Assembly (NCBI GenBank): GCA_019009955.1
Contig: CM032233.1
Location: 93,224,501 to 93,288,500, forward strand
Length of the DNA: 64,000 nucleotides
Origin: Riptortus pedestris
Taxonomy: Eukaryota > Arthropoda > Insecta > Hemiptera > Alydidae
Reading direction: 5' to 3'
The translations under genes and the position numbers were made by a program. The notes under the pieces are model-generated. The model made no database searches. It saw only the letters and a program-made list of their open reading frames with translations, and was not told the origin of the DNA. Positions 44,483 to 56,512 of this stretch are shown here, in pieces (within the stretch, counting starts at the first letter, position 1; each line of letters begins with the position of its first letter).

Positions 44483-45110
44483 ATGCTGAGGGGCTGCATA
44501 GAAGGCTGGACAGACAGGCGAATGGAGATCGTAATATTAATAAATAGGAAGAGGCGGCAAGGCCTCGACATGTTAGTGACGGGGCCCTGTCTTCTCTGCG
44601 GGGACAGAGGTTCAGTCGCCAAGTGGTCGTGGTCCAGGCAACGCAGCTTTAATCAGGTACCTCCTACATCTCCTCTCTATTATTAATATGGGGTGTTTTT
44701 CGTTTTTTGTTTATTTTTTGGATGTCTCTTACAGTTCCTCTGGTGTGCTTTTCAGAGTTTCCCACCCACTGTGATATGTTTTCCTATCTGTAATTTGTGT
44801 TGTTTTGGTTTTTTATTTTTATTTGTAGCTTTAAGTTTTTGGCATACGCTTATCGTTGTTTACTTCTTTAATCTTTATTAGTTGACTAGTTATTAGATTT
44901 TCTATTGTTTTTACTCTTTATTTTGTGTTTGTTTTTGTGACTGTTTTTTATTTTGTTTTTGGCCATGCTATGATTGTTAAATTAACTCAAGGTTGTGTTT
45001 GTCAGCAGGCACTGAGGATGGAGCGTTGACTCCGAAAGTGCACTCTGCATAATATTAAAAAACAGTAGAGGACTTGGCCTTTTTATTGCGGTTTGGAAGG
45101 GAACGGGCTG
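44483..45110 (+). mobile_element. Penelope-like terminus (second family), plus strand
   Basis: Classified mainly by the hammerhead-like motif at 45009-45048 and by resemblance to terminal repeats of Penelope-like elements. The preceding GT/T-rich sequence is noncoding. No endonuclease or reverse transcriptase is visible, so the class rests on the terminus only. Confidence 0.4.
45009..45048 (+). ncRNA. Hammerhead-ribozyme-like fold
   Basis: GCA (stem I), CUGAGGA at 45012-45018, an extra U, stem II GGAG/CUCC with a CGUUGA loop, GAAA at 45034-45037. Then GUGCAC, which can close a short stem III with the flanking A and U, then UC and UGC, the stem I partner. Stem I is only 3 bp. Confidence 0.4.
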
Positions 45111-45475
45111 AAATTCAACTGGTAGGAACAATATATCTTAAAGAGCAAAAGGACACCCAGCCAAATATAGCTACATCGACAAGTGGTTAGCATTTCCCCA
45201 TTCGTTATATCATTAAAATTTTGTTGCTAAAAAGTATGACGTAAAACAAAATCACACTCGGAATGAGAATTAGTCCCTTTATTGTAATGGAATTGTCTGG
45301 CTAATCCAGAATTGACTGCTTCTGGATTAGTCAGACAATTCCATGAATTGTTTCAATGAATTTAGTTGACTATTTCGGGTTTGCCGCCCACGGACTTCCA
45401 TTCCCGGCTGGGTTATGTACTAGGTTAAAGCTCTGTAGGCAAGCCAGGATAGAGCACTATTCGACAAGGTGCACG
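45111..45475. other. Spacer, no gene seen
   Basis: A local inverted pair at about 45288-45345 (GGAATTGTCTGGCTAATCCAG and its complement) forms a perfect hairpin. Nothing else recognised. Confidence 0.45.
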
Positions 45476-46268
45476 AAAAGTCAGCCACGCAGGGGCTGCG
45501 TAAACTAAGCAAATTTCCCGCGTGAAGTTTAACAATAGATAAATGTACTTACCAGTAACGCAACACCACCGTGACTACTAAGTGAATAAATACAAACGAT
45601 AATAAGAAACCTCCCGATGGAAAACATCTGAAATCTAAACAAACAGTTCTGTCAACTTCTTACTGGAAAGAAAAACAATTACTTTGATATATCTGAATGT
45701 AACATATTAATTTGATTGAAAGCTATTTACTATATCCAATATTGTAATTTATAATGAATCAGAATAATTTTTATCTCAACCAATCTGATTTAAGTAGTCC
45801 AAAAATTTAAAAAGGGGGGGTCACCAGAAAATATTTGCATGTATCTCGTATAATAAATGTCTCTTGAAAACAAAATTTGGCATTTAAGCTTCGAATGATG
45901 TGGTTTATTACATAACTGAGTAATGTTTATGTACCATGAGTAGAAGTGGGGGTTTGCTGAAGGCTGAAAACTGAAAAATGTAAATATCTCGGTTAATATT
46001 CAAGATAGGGAATAAACAATATTTACAGTAAATTAAATTTGCTATAATTGATTCTATTCAATTTTTCAATCCGACGTATAGTAACGGAGATATTTTGAAT
46101 TTTCAAAATTCTAATTCTCCCCCTCTAAACCCATATATATAAAGTTATGAACGGACCTCATTGTCGTCATCTACTAGGTAGGATCGATAGACATTTGAAG
46201 AAAAAGTTCGAAAATCGCGTCATGAATACGACCTTAATAGCTGATTTTTCTTAAGGGAATCTGCTAAC
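45476..46268 (-). mobile_element. HINE-like element, complete ends, minus strand
   Basis: The left end, AAAAGTCAGCCACGCAGGGGCTGCG, carries a perfect 3' hairpin, with AAATTTCCCGCGTGAAG next to it. The core is inverted; the AT tract is collapsed to a few units near 46133. The right end is TTCTTAAGGGAATCTGCT. Confidence 0.7.
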
Positions 46269-46284
46269 AAGTAAAAAATCAGCT

Positions 46285-46765
46285 AAAACGTCCACCACGC
46301 AGAGTCTGCGTAAACTAGCCACATTTCCCAGAAGCTAAAATGACAAACAGGTCATATAAAGTGAATTTATTTTCTCCTATCCCTCCCTTAATTAGTGCCC
46401 TATGTTCATAACACTTGAAATTTGTGCAATTCACGAGATGTTATAATAACCACAAATGACACTGAGTGGAGTAGAGGGGGTGTTTACTGAAGCTGAAAAC
46501 TTAACAAGACAAATAACTCTATTCACATTCGAGTTAACGAAAATGTAAAAATAAAAAATTGTCGCACATAAATTTACTAACAAGATTGATTATATTTTGC
46601 AAACGGAGTAATATTCATTTTGCCCCTTCCCTAATCCCCTAATCCTCTTTGCTCTCACTTAATTTTTAGTACAAAATAATATGTTTAAATATCTAGTTTA
46701 TGATACGATTAATTAACCGAGTTTATAATACAACAACCCCAATCTGATATCAGCAATTTAGTATA
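46285..46765 (-). mobile_element. HINE-like fragment, diverged subfamily, minus strand
   Basis: It starts with AAAACGTCCACCACGCAGAGTCTGCG and contains inverted second-module sequence. It lacks the 5' end and lies immediately behind the preceding copy. Confidence 0.6.
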
Positions 46766-46933
46766 GACGAATCCGTTCTACAGAAGGGACTTCTATTGTG
46801 TTAGGAAGACTGCGTTTTGGTATTGAATTAAGTATATGTAGTATTGAAGAGACATTGTACGCCTAAAAAAACGCAAGTTATTTGGAGAATTAATTATGCA
46901 AATTGAAAAAAGCTGTTTCATAAATTTCTACCC

Positions 46934-47026
46934 GGGGGCTCAGGTTGGCCGTGCGAGTTAAGGCGTTGATCTTAATCTCGCGTGGTAGACCTAGGGTGGT
47001 GGGTTCGATTCCCGCCCTGGGCAGTA
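46934..47026 (+). mobile_element. tRNA-derived SINE head, plus strand
   Basis: GGGGCTCAGGTTGGCCGTGC (A-box region) through GGGTTCGATTCCCGCC (perfect B box) to CTGGGCAG resembles a whole tRNA with a variable arm. The SINE body is cut off shortly after TAGAAATTTATTTAG. The left flank ATAAATTTCTAC is the inverted copy of that right flank, so the unit could fold into an extended acceptor stem. Confidence 0.7.
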
Positions 47027-47254
47027 GAAATTTATTTAGATATTCGAATAATTTGAAAACTGTATGTGTGAGAAAAAGAGTTTCTAGATAGCTGAAGATA
47101 CGAAAAGGATAACTCTTTTAACATTCATGACAGAGAAAATTTTATAAAACAGGTACTTTGAGTATTAATTTCACAACAGTTTTGGTTATATAGCATTTTT
47201 CGAAGCGACTCGTAATAACCTTAATAACGAGTTTTTGTCAATTGTACATTTTAG

Positions 47255-47505
47255 CTAGTCCTATTTCCGCCGTTCCAGTGGGAGGAGAGGGTCTCGTTCT
47301 GGATTCCAAAATGACTATTTGATCTATACCATACTCCATATTCAACTCTAAAGATCATATTCGTGAATTAGCTGAAGTCAGTCTTGTAGGTAATAGGGCC
47401 GACGGTTTTAGACGAGGGCATTCGAAAGTTCAACATATTTCTGTTATTATGAGTCGTATCGAAAAATGTTACAGAACACGAATGTTACAATCTTGTTGAT
47501 GTCCT
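47255..47505 (+). mobile_element. HINE-like second-module fragment, plus strand
   Basis: CATACTCCATATTCAACTCTAAAGATCATATT and TTATTATGAGTCGTATCGAAAAATGTTA match the module seen at 13440-13530 and 29110-29270. No ends. Confidence 0.5.
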
Positions 47506-48064
47506 CCAAAGCAGAACTACGGACGACAGTGTGAGATTTTTGCAGAACGAGGAAGAGGCCCGCAGATCGCCCTAGTGTAAACCTAAGCTACAACACGCAG
47601 AAACGGAATTTTGCGTTTATCAAAGAAATCGAATCCGTAAATAATTACTTGGAGCAACAATTTTTATTTACTCCACAAAAACGAATAACAACTCTACTGG
47701 GAGATACTCCTCTAGTCGTGTAGTGCCACGGGCAGGTAGCATATAGTACTGCAGTCTACGCTGTGACGGCATGCATCCATCCCTTTTCAAGAATACCATC
47801 TACTTATCATCAATTATCAGACGATTTGAGCATCGCCATCATCATATTGTTTCATAATTTCTTCTACAAGCTGTGATACCACGATTGAAATGTGCACGTA
47901 CAATGTCTATTACGCCTTATTTGTACGCCTCGTACAGAAAAAATCCTCTTGAAAAATCTCATAACACATTGTTTGAAACAACATCCGGGAATCGCTGTAA
48001 TGTACGAATTGACAATCAGTGAAAATCTCCAAAGCTAAGCTAAGCAGCTCTGCAGCTACTATGT
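47506..48064. other. No gene or recognised repeat seen
   Basis: Mixed composition, no long ORF, no family terminus. Confidence 0.4.
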
Positions 48065-48833
48065 AAAGAGTCCGTCACGCAGGGGCTGCGTAAAATAAGC
48101 AGATTTCCCACGTGAAGTTTTACAATAAATAAATCTACATAATGGTAACACTTAACACCATCGTGAATAAATACATATTATAATGAGAAATGAGTCAGTC
48201 AATTTTAATAACCTCCCAACGGACAGCGCCAGAATTGTAAACAAACAGGTCAGCCAAGCTCTCAGAGCTGAACAGATACATAGAAATATTGTTTACCAGA
48301 AAGAAAACCATTTACTGAAATAAATCTGAATATAACAACATATACATTTTGCTGTTTGGATTATATATAGTACTGTAGTTGGTAAGGAATCAGAATATTT
48401 TTTATCTCAATACCTCAAATTTTAATAATCCAAGAACTAAAGACGGGGGAGGGGCGATCAACAGAACGTATTTGCATGTATCTCGTATATTAAATAAAGG
48501 TCTCTTGAAATCACTATTTGGTATTTATGCTAGAAATAAAGTGGTTTACTATATAACAGAGTAATGTTTATGTGACATGAGTAGGAATGGGGGTTTGTTG
48601 AAGGCAGACAACTAAAAGAATGCAAATATCTCGGTTAATACTCAAGATAAATAATAAATGTATATAACAATATTTATAGTAAATGTAATTTGCAATAAGA
48701 TTCGTTTTGTGCCATTTTTCAATCTGAAGTAAAATAACAGAGATATTTTTAAATTACGAAATTCCCCCCTCTATACCCACCTCCCACTGGTCCGATTTCA
48801 GCCGTTAACGAACTGGATCTTTAGTTTTACAAT

Positions 48834-48887
<54 letters not shown>

Positions 48888-48987
48888 AGCGGGTCACATT
48901 TTCGTCAGAAAACGGATCTCAATTTTTCAAAAATCGCGTCATGAGTAGGATTTCAATAGCTTATTTCCGTTAAGGAAAATCTGCTAT
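48065..48987 (-). mobile_element. HINE-like element, complete, minus strand
   Basis: A perfect 3' end (GTCCGTCACGCAGGGGCTGCG, then AGCAGATTTCCCACGTG) is at the left. The whole core is inverted, (AT)n lies at 48837-48884, the leader is inverted, and the right end is GTTAAGGAAAATCTGCT. Confidence 0.72.
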
Positions 48988-49229
48988 TACTCTTGTAATA
49001 TTGATAATTAAACTAATATGTGAATTAAAGTTTAGTAACTATATAAAACTTAAATAATTTATATTTACTATAAATATTGATATACTACATAAATATTGAA
49101 AGAAAATGAGAATAATACTATTCGTGTAATTAAAACATATTTTTTTATAGGTTTTGGAAAAAGGGATTTTAACTTACTTTGAACTACACGGAATCCCTCA
49201 AATAACCCACGAGAAAATGTAAATTAAAA
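48988..49229. other. AT-rich spacer, no gene
   Basis: Nothing recognisable. Confidence 0.4.
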
Positions 49230-50155
49230 ATGTTGATATATTTTGGGCCCGTTGGAGAAGGACCAAAAACATTCTACTTTGGTTGATGTCATTGTTGAAG
49301 CTCTATAAATTTTGTTCTTTAACTCTTCTGTAACTCAAATATTAGGTGTGTTATTCGTTCTTTCATTTTTTCAGCCTAAAGGAAACCCGCACTTCTTCCC
49401 ATAGCAGTTTTACTTAGAAATGGAGAATATATGGTGAGACTAGATCATTAGTGTGTCATGTCAGCCCTGAGAACTCTGCATAGATTAAGCAGCCTCTACG
49501 AGACGGGCTATTGCTATCTTCTAGATAGTATCAAGAGATATAACTGCTACTAATCCTACAAATCTTAGCTGCTTTACTAAAGGAATTAGCTAATAAAGTT
49601 ATAGGTAACTTTTTGACTCGAGAAAAAGCTATTGGAAGCTAGAGATGGGTAGTAGGGAGATGAATGGAAATAGATGATGCCAGAGGATAAGGGGAGTAGC
49701 ACAAGGCCATAAGTAAACATTGGCAGAGGGTTTCCTTCCTCCACCTCTGACCATTCCCCTAACACTCCTTTTACACTACAATCTGCACCTCTCAGTGATT
49801 AGTAGATTTCCTTTAAGGGAAAACACCAATCAAGGCTACACTTATAACATGATTTTTGAAAACTGTCTTCCATCGATCTGAAAGTAACAAGTCCTTCGGT
49901 CCCAAAAAAAAGCCCTTCAAGTAGGGGCCTCATGATCTAAACATATTTCCCACGTGTTGGAATATATAAACTATTTCTAAGAAACTATCCGATGTGGAGA
50001 TGTAGCGGTTAACTAAAGTCTGAAAACAGTAAATTACGAAGATGAGACAAAATGTATAGAACACCAAATGTAGGCCACCAATAGGTTAACAAGATTTGTT
50101 ATATAACGTTATTTGGTCCGATTTATAATAATGGAGTTTTTTTCAATTTCCATCA
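49230..50155. mobile_element. Cluster of HINE fragments in mixed orientation
   Basis: A plus-strand second-module fragment at about 49230-49510 ends in decayed hairpin sequence (GCAGCCTCTACGAGACGGGC). A plus-strand 5' end lies at 49797-49895 (TAGATTTCCTTTAAGGGAAAAC, AACATGATTTTTGAAAAC). A minus-strand 3' part runs from 49908 to 50155 (AAAAAAAAGCCCTTCAAGTAGGGGC onward). Confidence 0.5.
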
Positions 50156-51130
50156 AATACCTAAGCATGGGCTGCCAGCAACTACCTGTATCCAATGAAG
50201 CCTAGGCCATCCTTCAATTAGCAAACCATGGACCCCCATATACTACCTTCAGCCTACGAAACCTAGGTCATCCTTCAGCTATCGAAGCGTGGACCATCCT
50301 GAACTACCTCCTTCTATGAAAGTCTGGGCCATCCCACAAATACCAAAACATGTACCGCCGTATAATATCTTCAGCCAACGAAACCTAGGACATCCATCAG
50401 CTACCAAAGCATGAACCACCATATACTACCTTCAGCCAACGGAACCTAGGTCATCCATCAGCTACCAAAAGCATGAACCACCATATGATACCTGCAGTCA
50501 AGGAAACCTAGGTCATCCATCAGCTACCAAAGCATGAACCACCATATACTACCTGCAGCCTACGAAACCTAGGTCATCCATCAGCTACCAAAGCATGAAC
50601 CACCATATACTACCTTCAGCCAACGGAACCTAGGTCATCCATCAGCTACCAAAGCATGAACCACCATATACTACCTTCAGCCAACGGAACCTAGGTCATC
50701 CATCAGCTACCAAAGCATGAACCACCATATACTACCTTCAGCCAACGGAACCTAGGTCATCCATCAGCTACCAAAGCATGAACCACCATATACTACCTGC
50801 AGCCTACGAAACCTAGGTCATCCATCAGCTACCAAAGCATGAACCACCATATACTACCTGCAGCCAACGAAACCTAGGTCATCCATCAGCTACCAAAGCA
50901 TGAACCACCATATACTACCTGCAGCCTACGAAACCTAGGTCATCCATCAGCTACCAAAGCATGAACCACCATATACTACCTTCAGCCAACGGAACCTAGG
51001 TCATCCACCAGCTACCAAAGCATGAACCACCATATACTACCTGCAGCCAACGAAACCTAGGTCATCCATCAGCTACCAAAGCAAGAACCATCCTGAACTA
51101 CCTGGCGTTCAAAGTTTGGGCCATCCCACA
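50156..51130. repeat. 61-bp minisatellite, about 15 units
   Basis: The unit reads CATCAGCTACCAAAGCATGA, then ACCACCATATACTACCTTCAGCC, then AACGGAACCTAGGTC. CCTAGG recurs every 61 bp from about 50442 to 51056. Central units are nearly identical and units at both ends are diverged. Because 61 is not a multiple of three, no long ORF crosses it. Confidence 0.92.
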
Positions 51131-51677
51131 AATATCAAAGCATGTACCGTCGTGTATTAGCCTAGGCTATTCTTCAGCTAACGAAGAATATTTCATTTGA
51201 TGGGTCATCCTTGTTCATCCTCCAGCAACGAAAGTATGAACAATGCTTTGCGATTTCTGTGCCATATCTTAACAACATTCTCACCTTGATGAATGAAATG
51301 ATACAGGTCATATTATAACGACCAAACAGCTAGTTCTTAATTATAGGTGGTATTCTCTGCTAACTGGGCTTATATTCTTCTGGATTTTTCCCACTCGAAG
51401 CCCATGTCCACTACATACTACTTCTTGATACTGTCTTTATAAATGATCATAATTTTTTTCAGACTTTTCAAAAGTCCTGATCAAAAATCCTTTCTTTTTC
51501 AACTATTTCCAGATATGACGAAAACTCTGCAAGAGTGGCATTGTGCACATTCTTATCAAACTCATTACTGGATAATGGTATATAATTATTGGTACTTGGC
51601 TTATAAGAATATTTATTTTTGTTTGTTTTCAAATTATTATCAAAATATATAGCATGTCATTCTTCTTTAAAATTATT

Positions 51678-51733
<56 letters not shown>

Positions 51734-52249
51734 AAACGATAGCACTTATCAACCCACGTCCTATACGCATTAATACCCAATCAACATCGAAGATGCATTT
51801 TACAAATATTCCCCACGTTAATGTATGCTTCTTTTTTTTCACTTTTTACCATTTTATTATTTCTCTTCGATGTATATTTATGCTTATTCTCCATATCCGA
51901 TGTCTCTGGTTTTAATATAAAAACAATTTTATGATTCACGATATGGGTCAAATACTGTACTGTTTCCATCTCTAATGAATAAAACCAAACTTGAGTGGCA
52001 CGTGTGGAAGTCGGAAAAAGAATAAAACGTTGCCGCTTTGTTTTGAATGCATCAAATTTATCTTCAGAACCAGCAATGGATCATTCCTAGAGCAAATATC
52101 GAGATTGGAGGGAATTAGAGTTACACTATAGCATTTTCACATTTCCGAAGTTATATTAAATTGAAGGTCTGGCTTTTAAATTATGCTTTATTTACAAAAA
52201 GAGACCGGCAATCAAATAAAAATCCATTTAGTATATAAGCTCTTTATCA
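51131..52249. other. No gene seen; (AT)n at 51680-51730
   Basis: AT-rich sequence after the minisatellite. Small ORFs at 51443-51652 (plus) and 51781-51969 (minus) lack recognisable domains. Confidence 0.4.
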
Positions 52250-52510
52250 AAAACGTCCGTCATGTAGGGTCTGTGTAAACTAAGCACATTTCCTACATGC
52301 TGAATAATAACCGTTTTTTATCTCAATTAACCTTCTATTTTCCTAATAAAGAAGCCTATATAAACAGGAATTGAAATGTAAACTGAACAAGAAATGTTTA
52401 GTGGCTGAGGCACTTGAAGTGAAAATCAGATGAATACAAGCAGGGATTTAATGATGGCTGAAAACAAGAAAAAACATACAACTTCCTTGATATTCTAATA
52501 ATGAAAAAGA
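52250..52510 (-). mobile_element. HINE-like fragment, minus strand
   Basis: AAAACGTCCGTCATGTAGGGTCTGTG and AAGCACATTTCCTACATG are a decayed 3' end, followed by diverged core. Confidence 0.5.
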
Positions 52511-52534
52511 AATATATAGAACAGATTGAATATT

Positions 52535-53014
52535 ATTAGTAGATTTTCCGTGAAGGAAATCAACTATTGAGGCTGTATACATGACGCGTTTTTCGAAACA
52601 TTTACTCAAGTGTCAATCGGTCCTACCCAGGAGAGTCGAAAATGACGTCCGTTCAAAATTATATATAAAAATATATATGTCTGATACCACTCTAGTGGTC
52701 AAAATATTTATTCTATCGTCACCAAACTCGATATATAAGCGGTTTATGTAAAACTAAATATCAAGTTCGTTAACTGCTAAAATCGGAACTGAGGGTGGAG
52801 TGATTTAAAGGGGAGAATTTTGAAAATTCCAAATATCTTCGTTATTATACATCAGAACGGGAAAATGTATATTGACAATCTTATTAAAAATGTAATCACC
52901 TATAAATATACACATTTTCTCTATCATGAATAGTAACGAGATCGAAAGGTTTTCTTCAAATGTCCATCGATCCTACCTAGGAGATGACGAAAATGAGGTC
53001 AGTTCAAAACTGTA

Positions 53015-53015
<1 letters not shown>
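52535..53015 (+). mobile_element. HINE-like element within the left arm of the inverted duplication
   Basis: The 5' end TAGATTTTCCGTGAAGGAAATC, leader and short AT tract precede a core that stops at about 52935. A second HINE leader (TTCTTCAAATGTCCATCGATCC) then starts and runs into an (AT)n at 53018-53073. It mirrors 57200-57573. Confidence 0.6.
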
Positions 53016-53076
<61 letters not shown>

Positions 53077-53553
53077 AATAAGATAAATAAAAAATAGTAA
53101 TAAAAAGGGCCCCGCTACCATATGTGCAAAGTGTGCAATGCACACGGGCGCCATCCTTTAGGGGCGCTAAAACCAAGGGCCCAATTATGATTTTATTCTG
53201 TTTATTTCATTTTGATATTTTAGTCTACAAATAAATATGACTTTTAAAGTTCAACTCGTTGCTTCATTTAATAAAATAATACTTGCTAAATAACATGCAA
53301 AATGGAAATCCCAACAAGACTTGATAACGAAGAACGCATTGGGCTCAAAACGACCTCCATATGGACAGACAATACAGGCACGTTAAGAACTACGTTACGA
53401 GATAAACAAACTCCCCCGAAATGAAGATAACACCTAACAGCTGACTAAAGGACTACATGAATACTGGAATTTCAAGTGACTACCCTCTATGACAGGCTTG
53501 AGAGTGGCACCATCACTTCTGCCCACCATATATATATATAACTATATATATAT

Positions 53554-53597
<44 letters not shown>

Positions 53598-53756
53598 TAT
53601 ATATATTTATATATATATTCTTACGTTTATTACAAAAAATCAGTAGTAAACGTTGTTTATTCAAGTTCTTTTGATTGTAAAATTAAACACACACAAGCTT
53701 CAGAGTTTTTGTCACTGCACGATTTATTTAACAATGCACTATACGCTTAGTTAATT
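52645..53756 (+). repeat. Left arm of a large inverted duplication
   Basis: From GACGTCCGTTCAAAATTATA at its outer edge to GCACTATACGCTTAGTTAAT at its inner edge, the sequence is the reverse complement of 56362-57573. Local differences are mostly in AT-tract length. It contains HINE sequence, a segment with GGGCCCCGCTACCATATG, CACACGGGCGCCATCC and GGGGCGCTAAAACC, and the inverted end of an LTR-like sequence. Confidence 0.85.
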
Positions 53757-54558
53757 ATATATATATATATTTGTCTTTTACCGCTCTAGCGGTCGCAATT
53801 ATTGTTTAATCGTTACCAAACTCGATATTTAGTCGTTTTATGTAAAAAGACAGATCGCGTTCGTTAACGGCTGAAATCAGACCAGGGGAAGGGGGGTGGG
53901 TTTAGAAGAGAGGATTTTCGGAAATTCAACATATCTCCGTTATTATAATTTGGATCGAAAAATTGAATAGGACCAATCTTATTTCAATTAACATTTATGC
54001 CCTATCTTGAATATTAACCGACATATTTGCATTTTTCAGTTTTCAGCCTTCATCAAACCCCCACTTCTACTCATGTTACATAAACAATACTCCGTTATAT
54101 AATAAACCACATTATTCGAAGCTTAAATACCAAATATCGTTTTCAAGAGACCTTTATTATACGAGATACATGCAATATGTTCTGGTGGCCCCCCCCTTTT
54201 TAAGTTATTGGATTACTAAAAATTGATTGATTGGGATAAATATTATTCTGATTCATTATAAATTACAGTACTGGATGCAGTAATTAGTTTCCAATAAAAT
54301 TAATATATTATATTCCGATATACTTCAATAATTGCTTTTCTTTCCGGTGAGAGGTTAGCAGACCTGTTTGTTTACGTTTCAGACGCTTCCCTTTGGAAAA
54401 GGTTGCTTTGGGGAAAGGTTTCTTATTACCACTTGGAATTATTCACTTAATATTCACAGTTGTGTTGTGATACCAATATGTAGATTTATCTATTGTTAAA
54501 CTCCACGAGGGAAATCTGCTTAGTTTACGGAGCCCCTGCGTGACGGACTTTTTAATAT
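53757..54558 (+). mobile_element. HINE-like element, 5'-truncated at its AT tract
   Basis: It starts in (AT)n, continues ACCGCTCTAGCGGTCGCAAT, and carries the standard core. It ends GGGAAATCTGCTTAGTTTACGG and GACGGACTTTTT. It fills the first part of the space between the inverted arms. Confidence 0.68.
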
Positions 54559-55847
54559 ATAGGGGCAAGAGATTGAACACATAAGAAACTATATCCTTGG
54601 CAGTTCCATGATGAGGGAATAAGTGAGAAGAGCCATATAGAGGGGAGCATAAGTCGAGGGGGCTGGGAATGCTGACGATGTGTTTCGCTAGCGGGGGGCG
54701 GCCCATGGCTCCAGCAACTTGGGCTTAGTTAGCCAGCCCATCTACCCCAACGCCTTCCTTATCTCATCATCTACCCCTAACCTCGTACTAGTTGCCCTCA
54801 TCCCCCACCCCTTCCCTTTATACCTACTAGTCAAATCGACCATCATTCTATATAGTGTGTGGCAAGTAATTACAAACGCCCACAGATTTTCCACATGCTG
54901 GAATGGTACAATAGTAATGTTATCTCACCATATATCCTCTATTTCTAAGGTAAAATTTGGTGAATAACGGTGGAGGGTGAATCCAAAGTTGGAGACCGAT
55001 TTCAGCCATTAACATTTTGACTGCGGCTGACGACACGTTGTCGGTTTTGTGAGTTGTCGTCAGGTCACAATTGAAAGATAAATGGGTGGAGATTGCTCCA
55101 GCCTTTCCCAAACCATTCCGTATTTGACTCTAGCACACTGAAAGAGGTCATTGAGAGAATTGCTTCTTCGCCAAAAGATTCCCTGTTTTTTTTTAATTGT
55201 TTTCGACTATTTTTCAAAAAGGCAAGTTTAAATGATTATTGTTTTTTTAAGTTATCGTTAATAATAATTGCTAATGATAAATATATATTTAAAAAGTAGC
55301 TAAATGAATTAAAACAAGCCTATTTTGTTGGAAAAATATTATTTGAAACCCGAATTTCAAAATCCAAATTGTTTCACATTTTACGAAATATAAATAAAAA
55401 ATGAATTATAAATTACTGAATAATAATTAATCAATCAGTGATTGTGAAAAATGTCTTTATTGTTTAATTTTACGGTTTTCTAAGTAAAAATATAATAACT
55501 AAAAAACGTGAATTACATTAGTAGACTACAGCTAGGGAGTATAGTGCTTTCCCGGTGCGGTTGACGACAACGTTCAGCGGTTTTTTTCCCGGAAAACAAT
55601 TAAAAGATGATACAATAATATACAGTTAAAGTAAAGTAAAACGAAACTAATTATCAATAAAAAAGTTTCCGCCCCACTAAAAAATGTTGTTGAAAATCTC
55701 CGCATTCAACGTGTGATAACGAATATCATCTTTAGTATTGACTGAAACAGTTAAATATTGGGTGTGGTATAAATCAAATAAACATTTCCCAATCTAGACA
55801 TAAAATGTTATTTCATGACGTCATTACACAACGTATTTTTGAAATGA

Positions 55848-55900
<53 letters not shown>
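54559..55900. other. Spacer of the inverted duplication; HINE fragments, no gene
   Basis: A GC-richer stretch at 54560-54790 is unidentified. Inverted second-module HINE sequence lies at about 54860-55015 and 55640-55800. A HINE leader-like fragment (TTTCATGACGTCATTACACAACG) precedes (AT)n at 55851-55900. No coding sequence supported. Confidence 0.4.
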
Positions 55901-55906
<6 letters not shown>

Positions 55907-56512
55907 CAAAAATTAAACAGAAATAGTCACGTATTTGGGAAGTACGAAGGAGATGAAAGGAGCCGACCGAGGACTATTGGCACCTGTAGTGTCCAGACTG
56001 AAGAGTCCAGTACGTTAGAGACAGCTTCCTTTGATGTTGCCGCGTCTCTATATAAGCTTGTACCACTCTCACGATAGTTTAGTTTGTTCTCAGCAGTCTT
56101 TAAGGGATCATCAGTGCGCTCAGTGCAACAGTGCGATTTAGTGCAGTGCGGTAAAGTGCTTTATGTGAAGAACAGTGTTGAGCCGTGACTCTGTAAGTAA
56201 CAGTATAGTGCCGTGTTTAAGACAGTGCAGTGCCGTTAGCTTCGCGAAGTAAAGGACAGTGCAGTGCAGTCTATTTGTGAACTTCAGTGACCGTGAGTGA
56301 ATTATTGGAATGTGTAATAACAAGAACAGTGACGCTATCAGTGCAGAATAAGTAAATAAGAATAATTAACCAAGTGTATAGTGCATTGTTAAATAAATCG
56401 TGCAGTGATAAAAACTCTGAAGTTTGTGTGTGTTTAATTTTGCAATCCAAAGAACTCTAATAAACAACGTTTACTACTGATTTTTTGTAATAAACGTAAG
56501 AATATATATATA
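55901..56512 (+). mobile_element. LTR-like sequence of a different retroelement (solo or partial)
   Basis: It begins TGTTGCAAAAATTAAACAG. A core promoter-like TCTATATAAGC is at 56047, followed by an initiator-like region. Many short CAGTGC words occur at 56100-56345. AATAAA-type signals are near 56391 and 56458. GGTGGGGCAGAAGTG after 56515 could be a primer site. No coding region follows. The last 150 bp are copied inverted in the left arm at 53629-53756. Confidence 0.5.

Noticed and set aside
46934..47026. Functional tRNA gene
   Set aside because: It matches the tRNA-like heads of two other SINE copies, has SINE sequence attached, and its anticodon arm does not fold cleanly.
50156..51130. 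Repetitive protein-coding exon
   Set aside because: The 61-bp period shifts frame each unit and stops appear in all frames.
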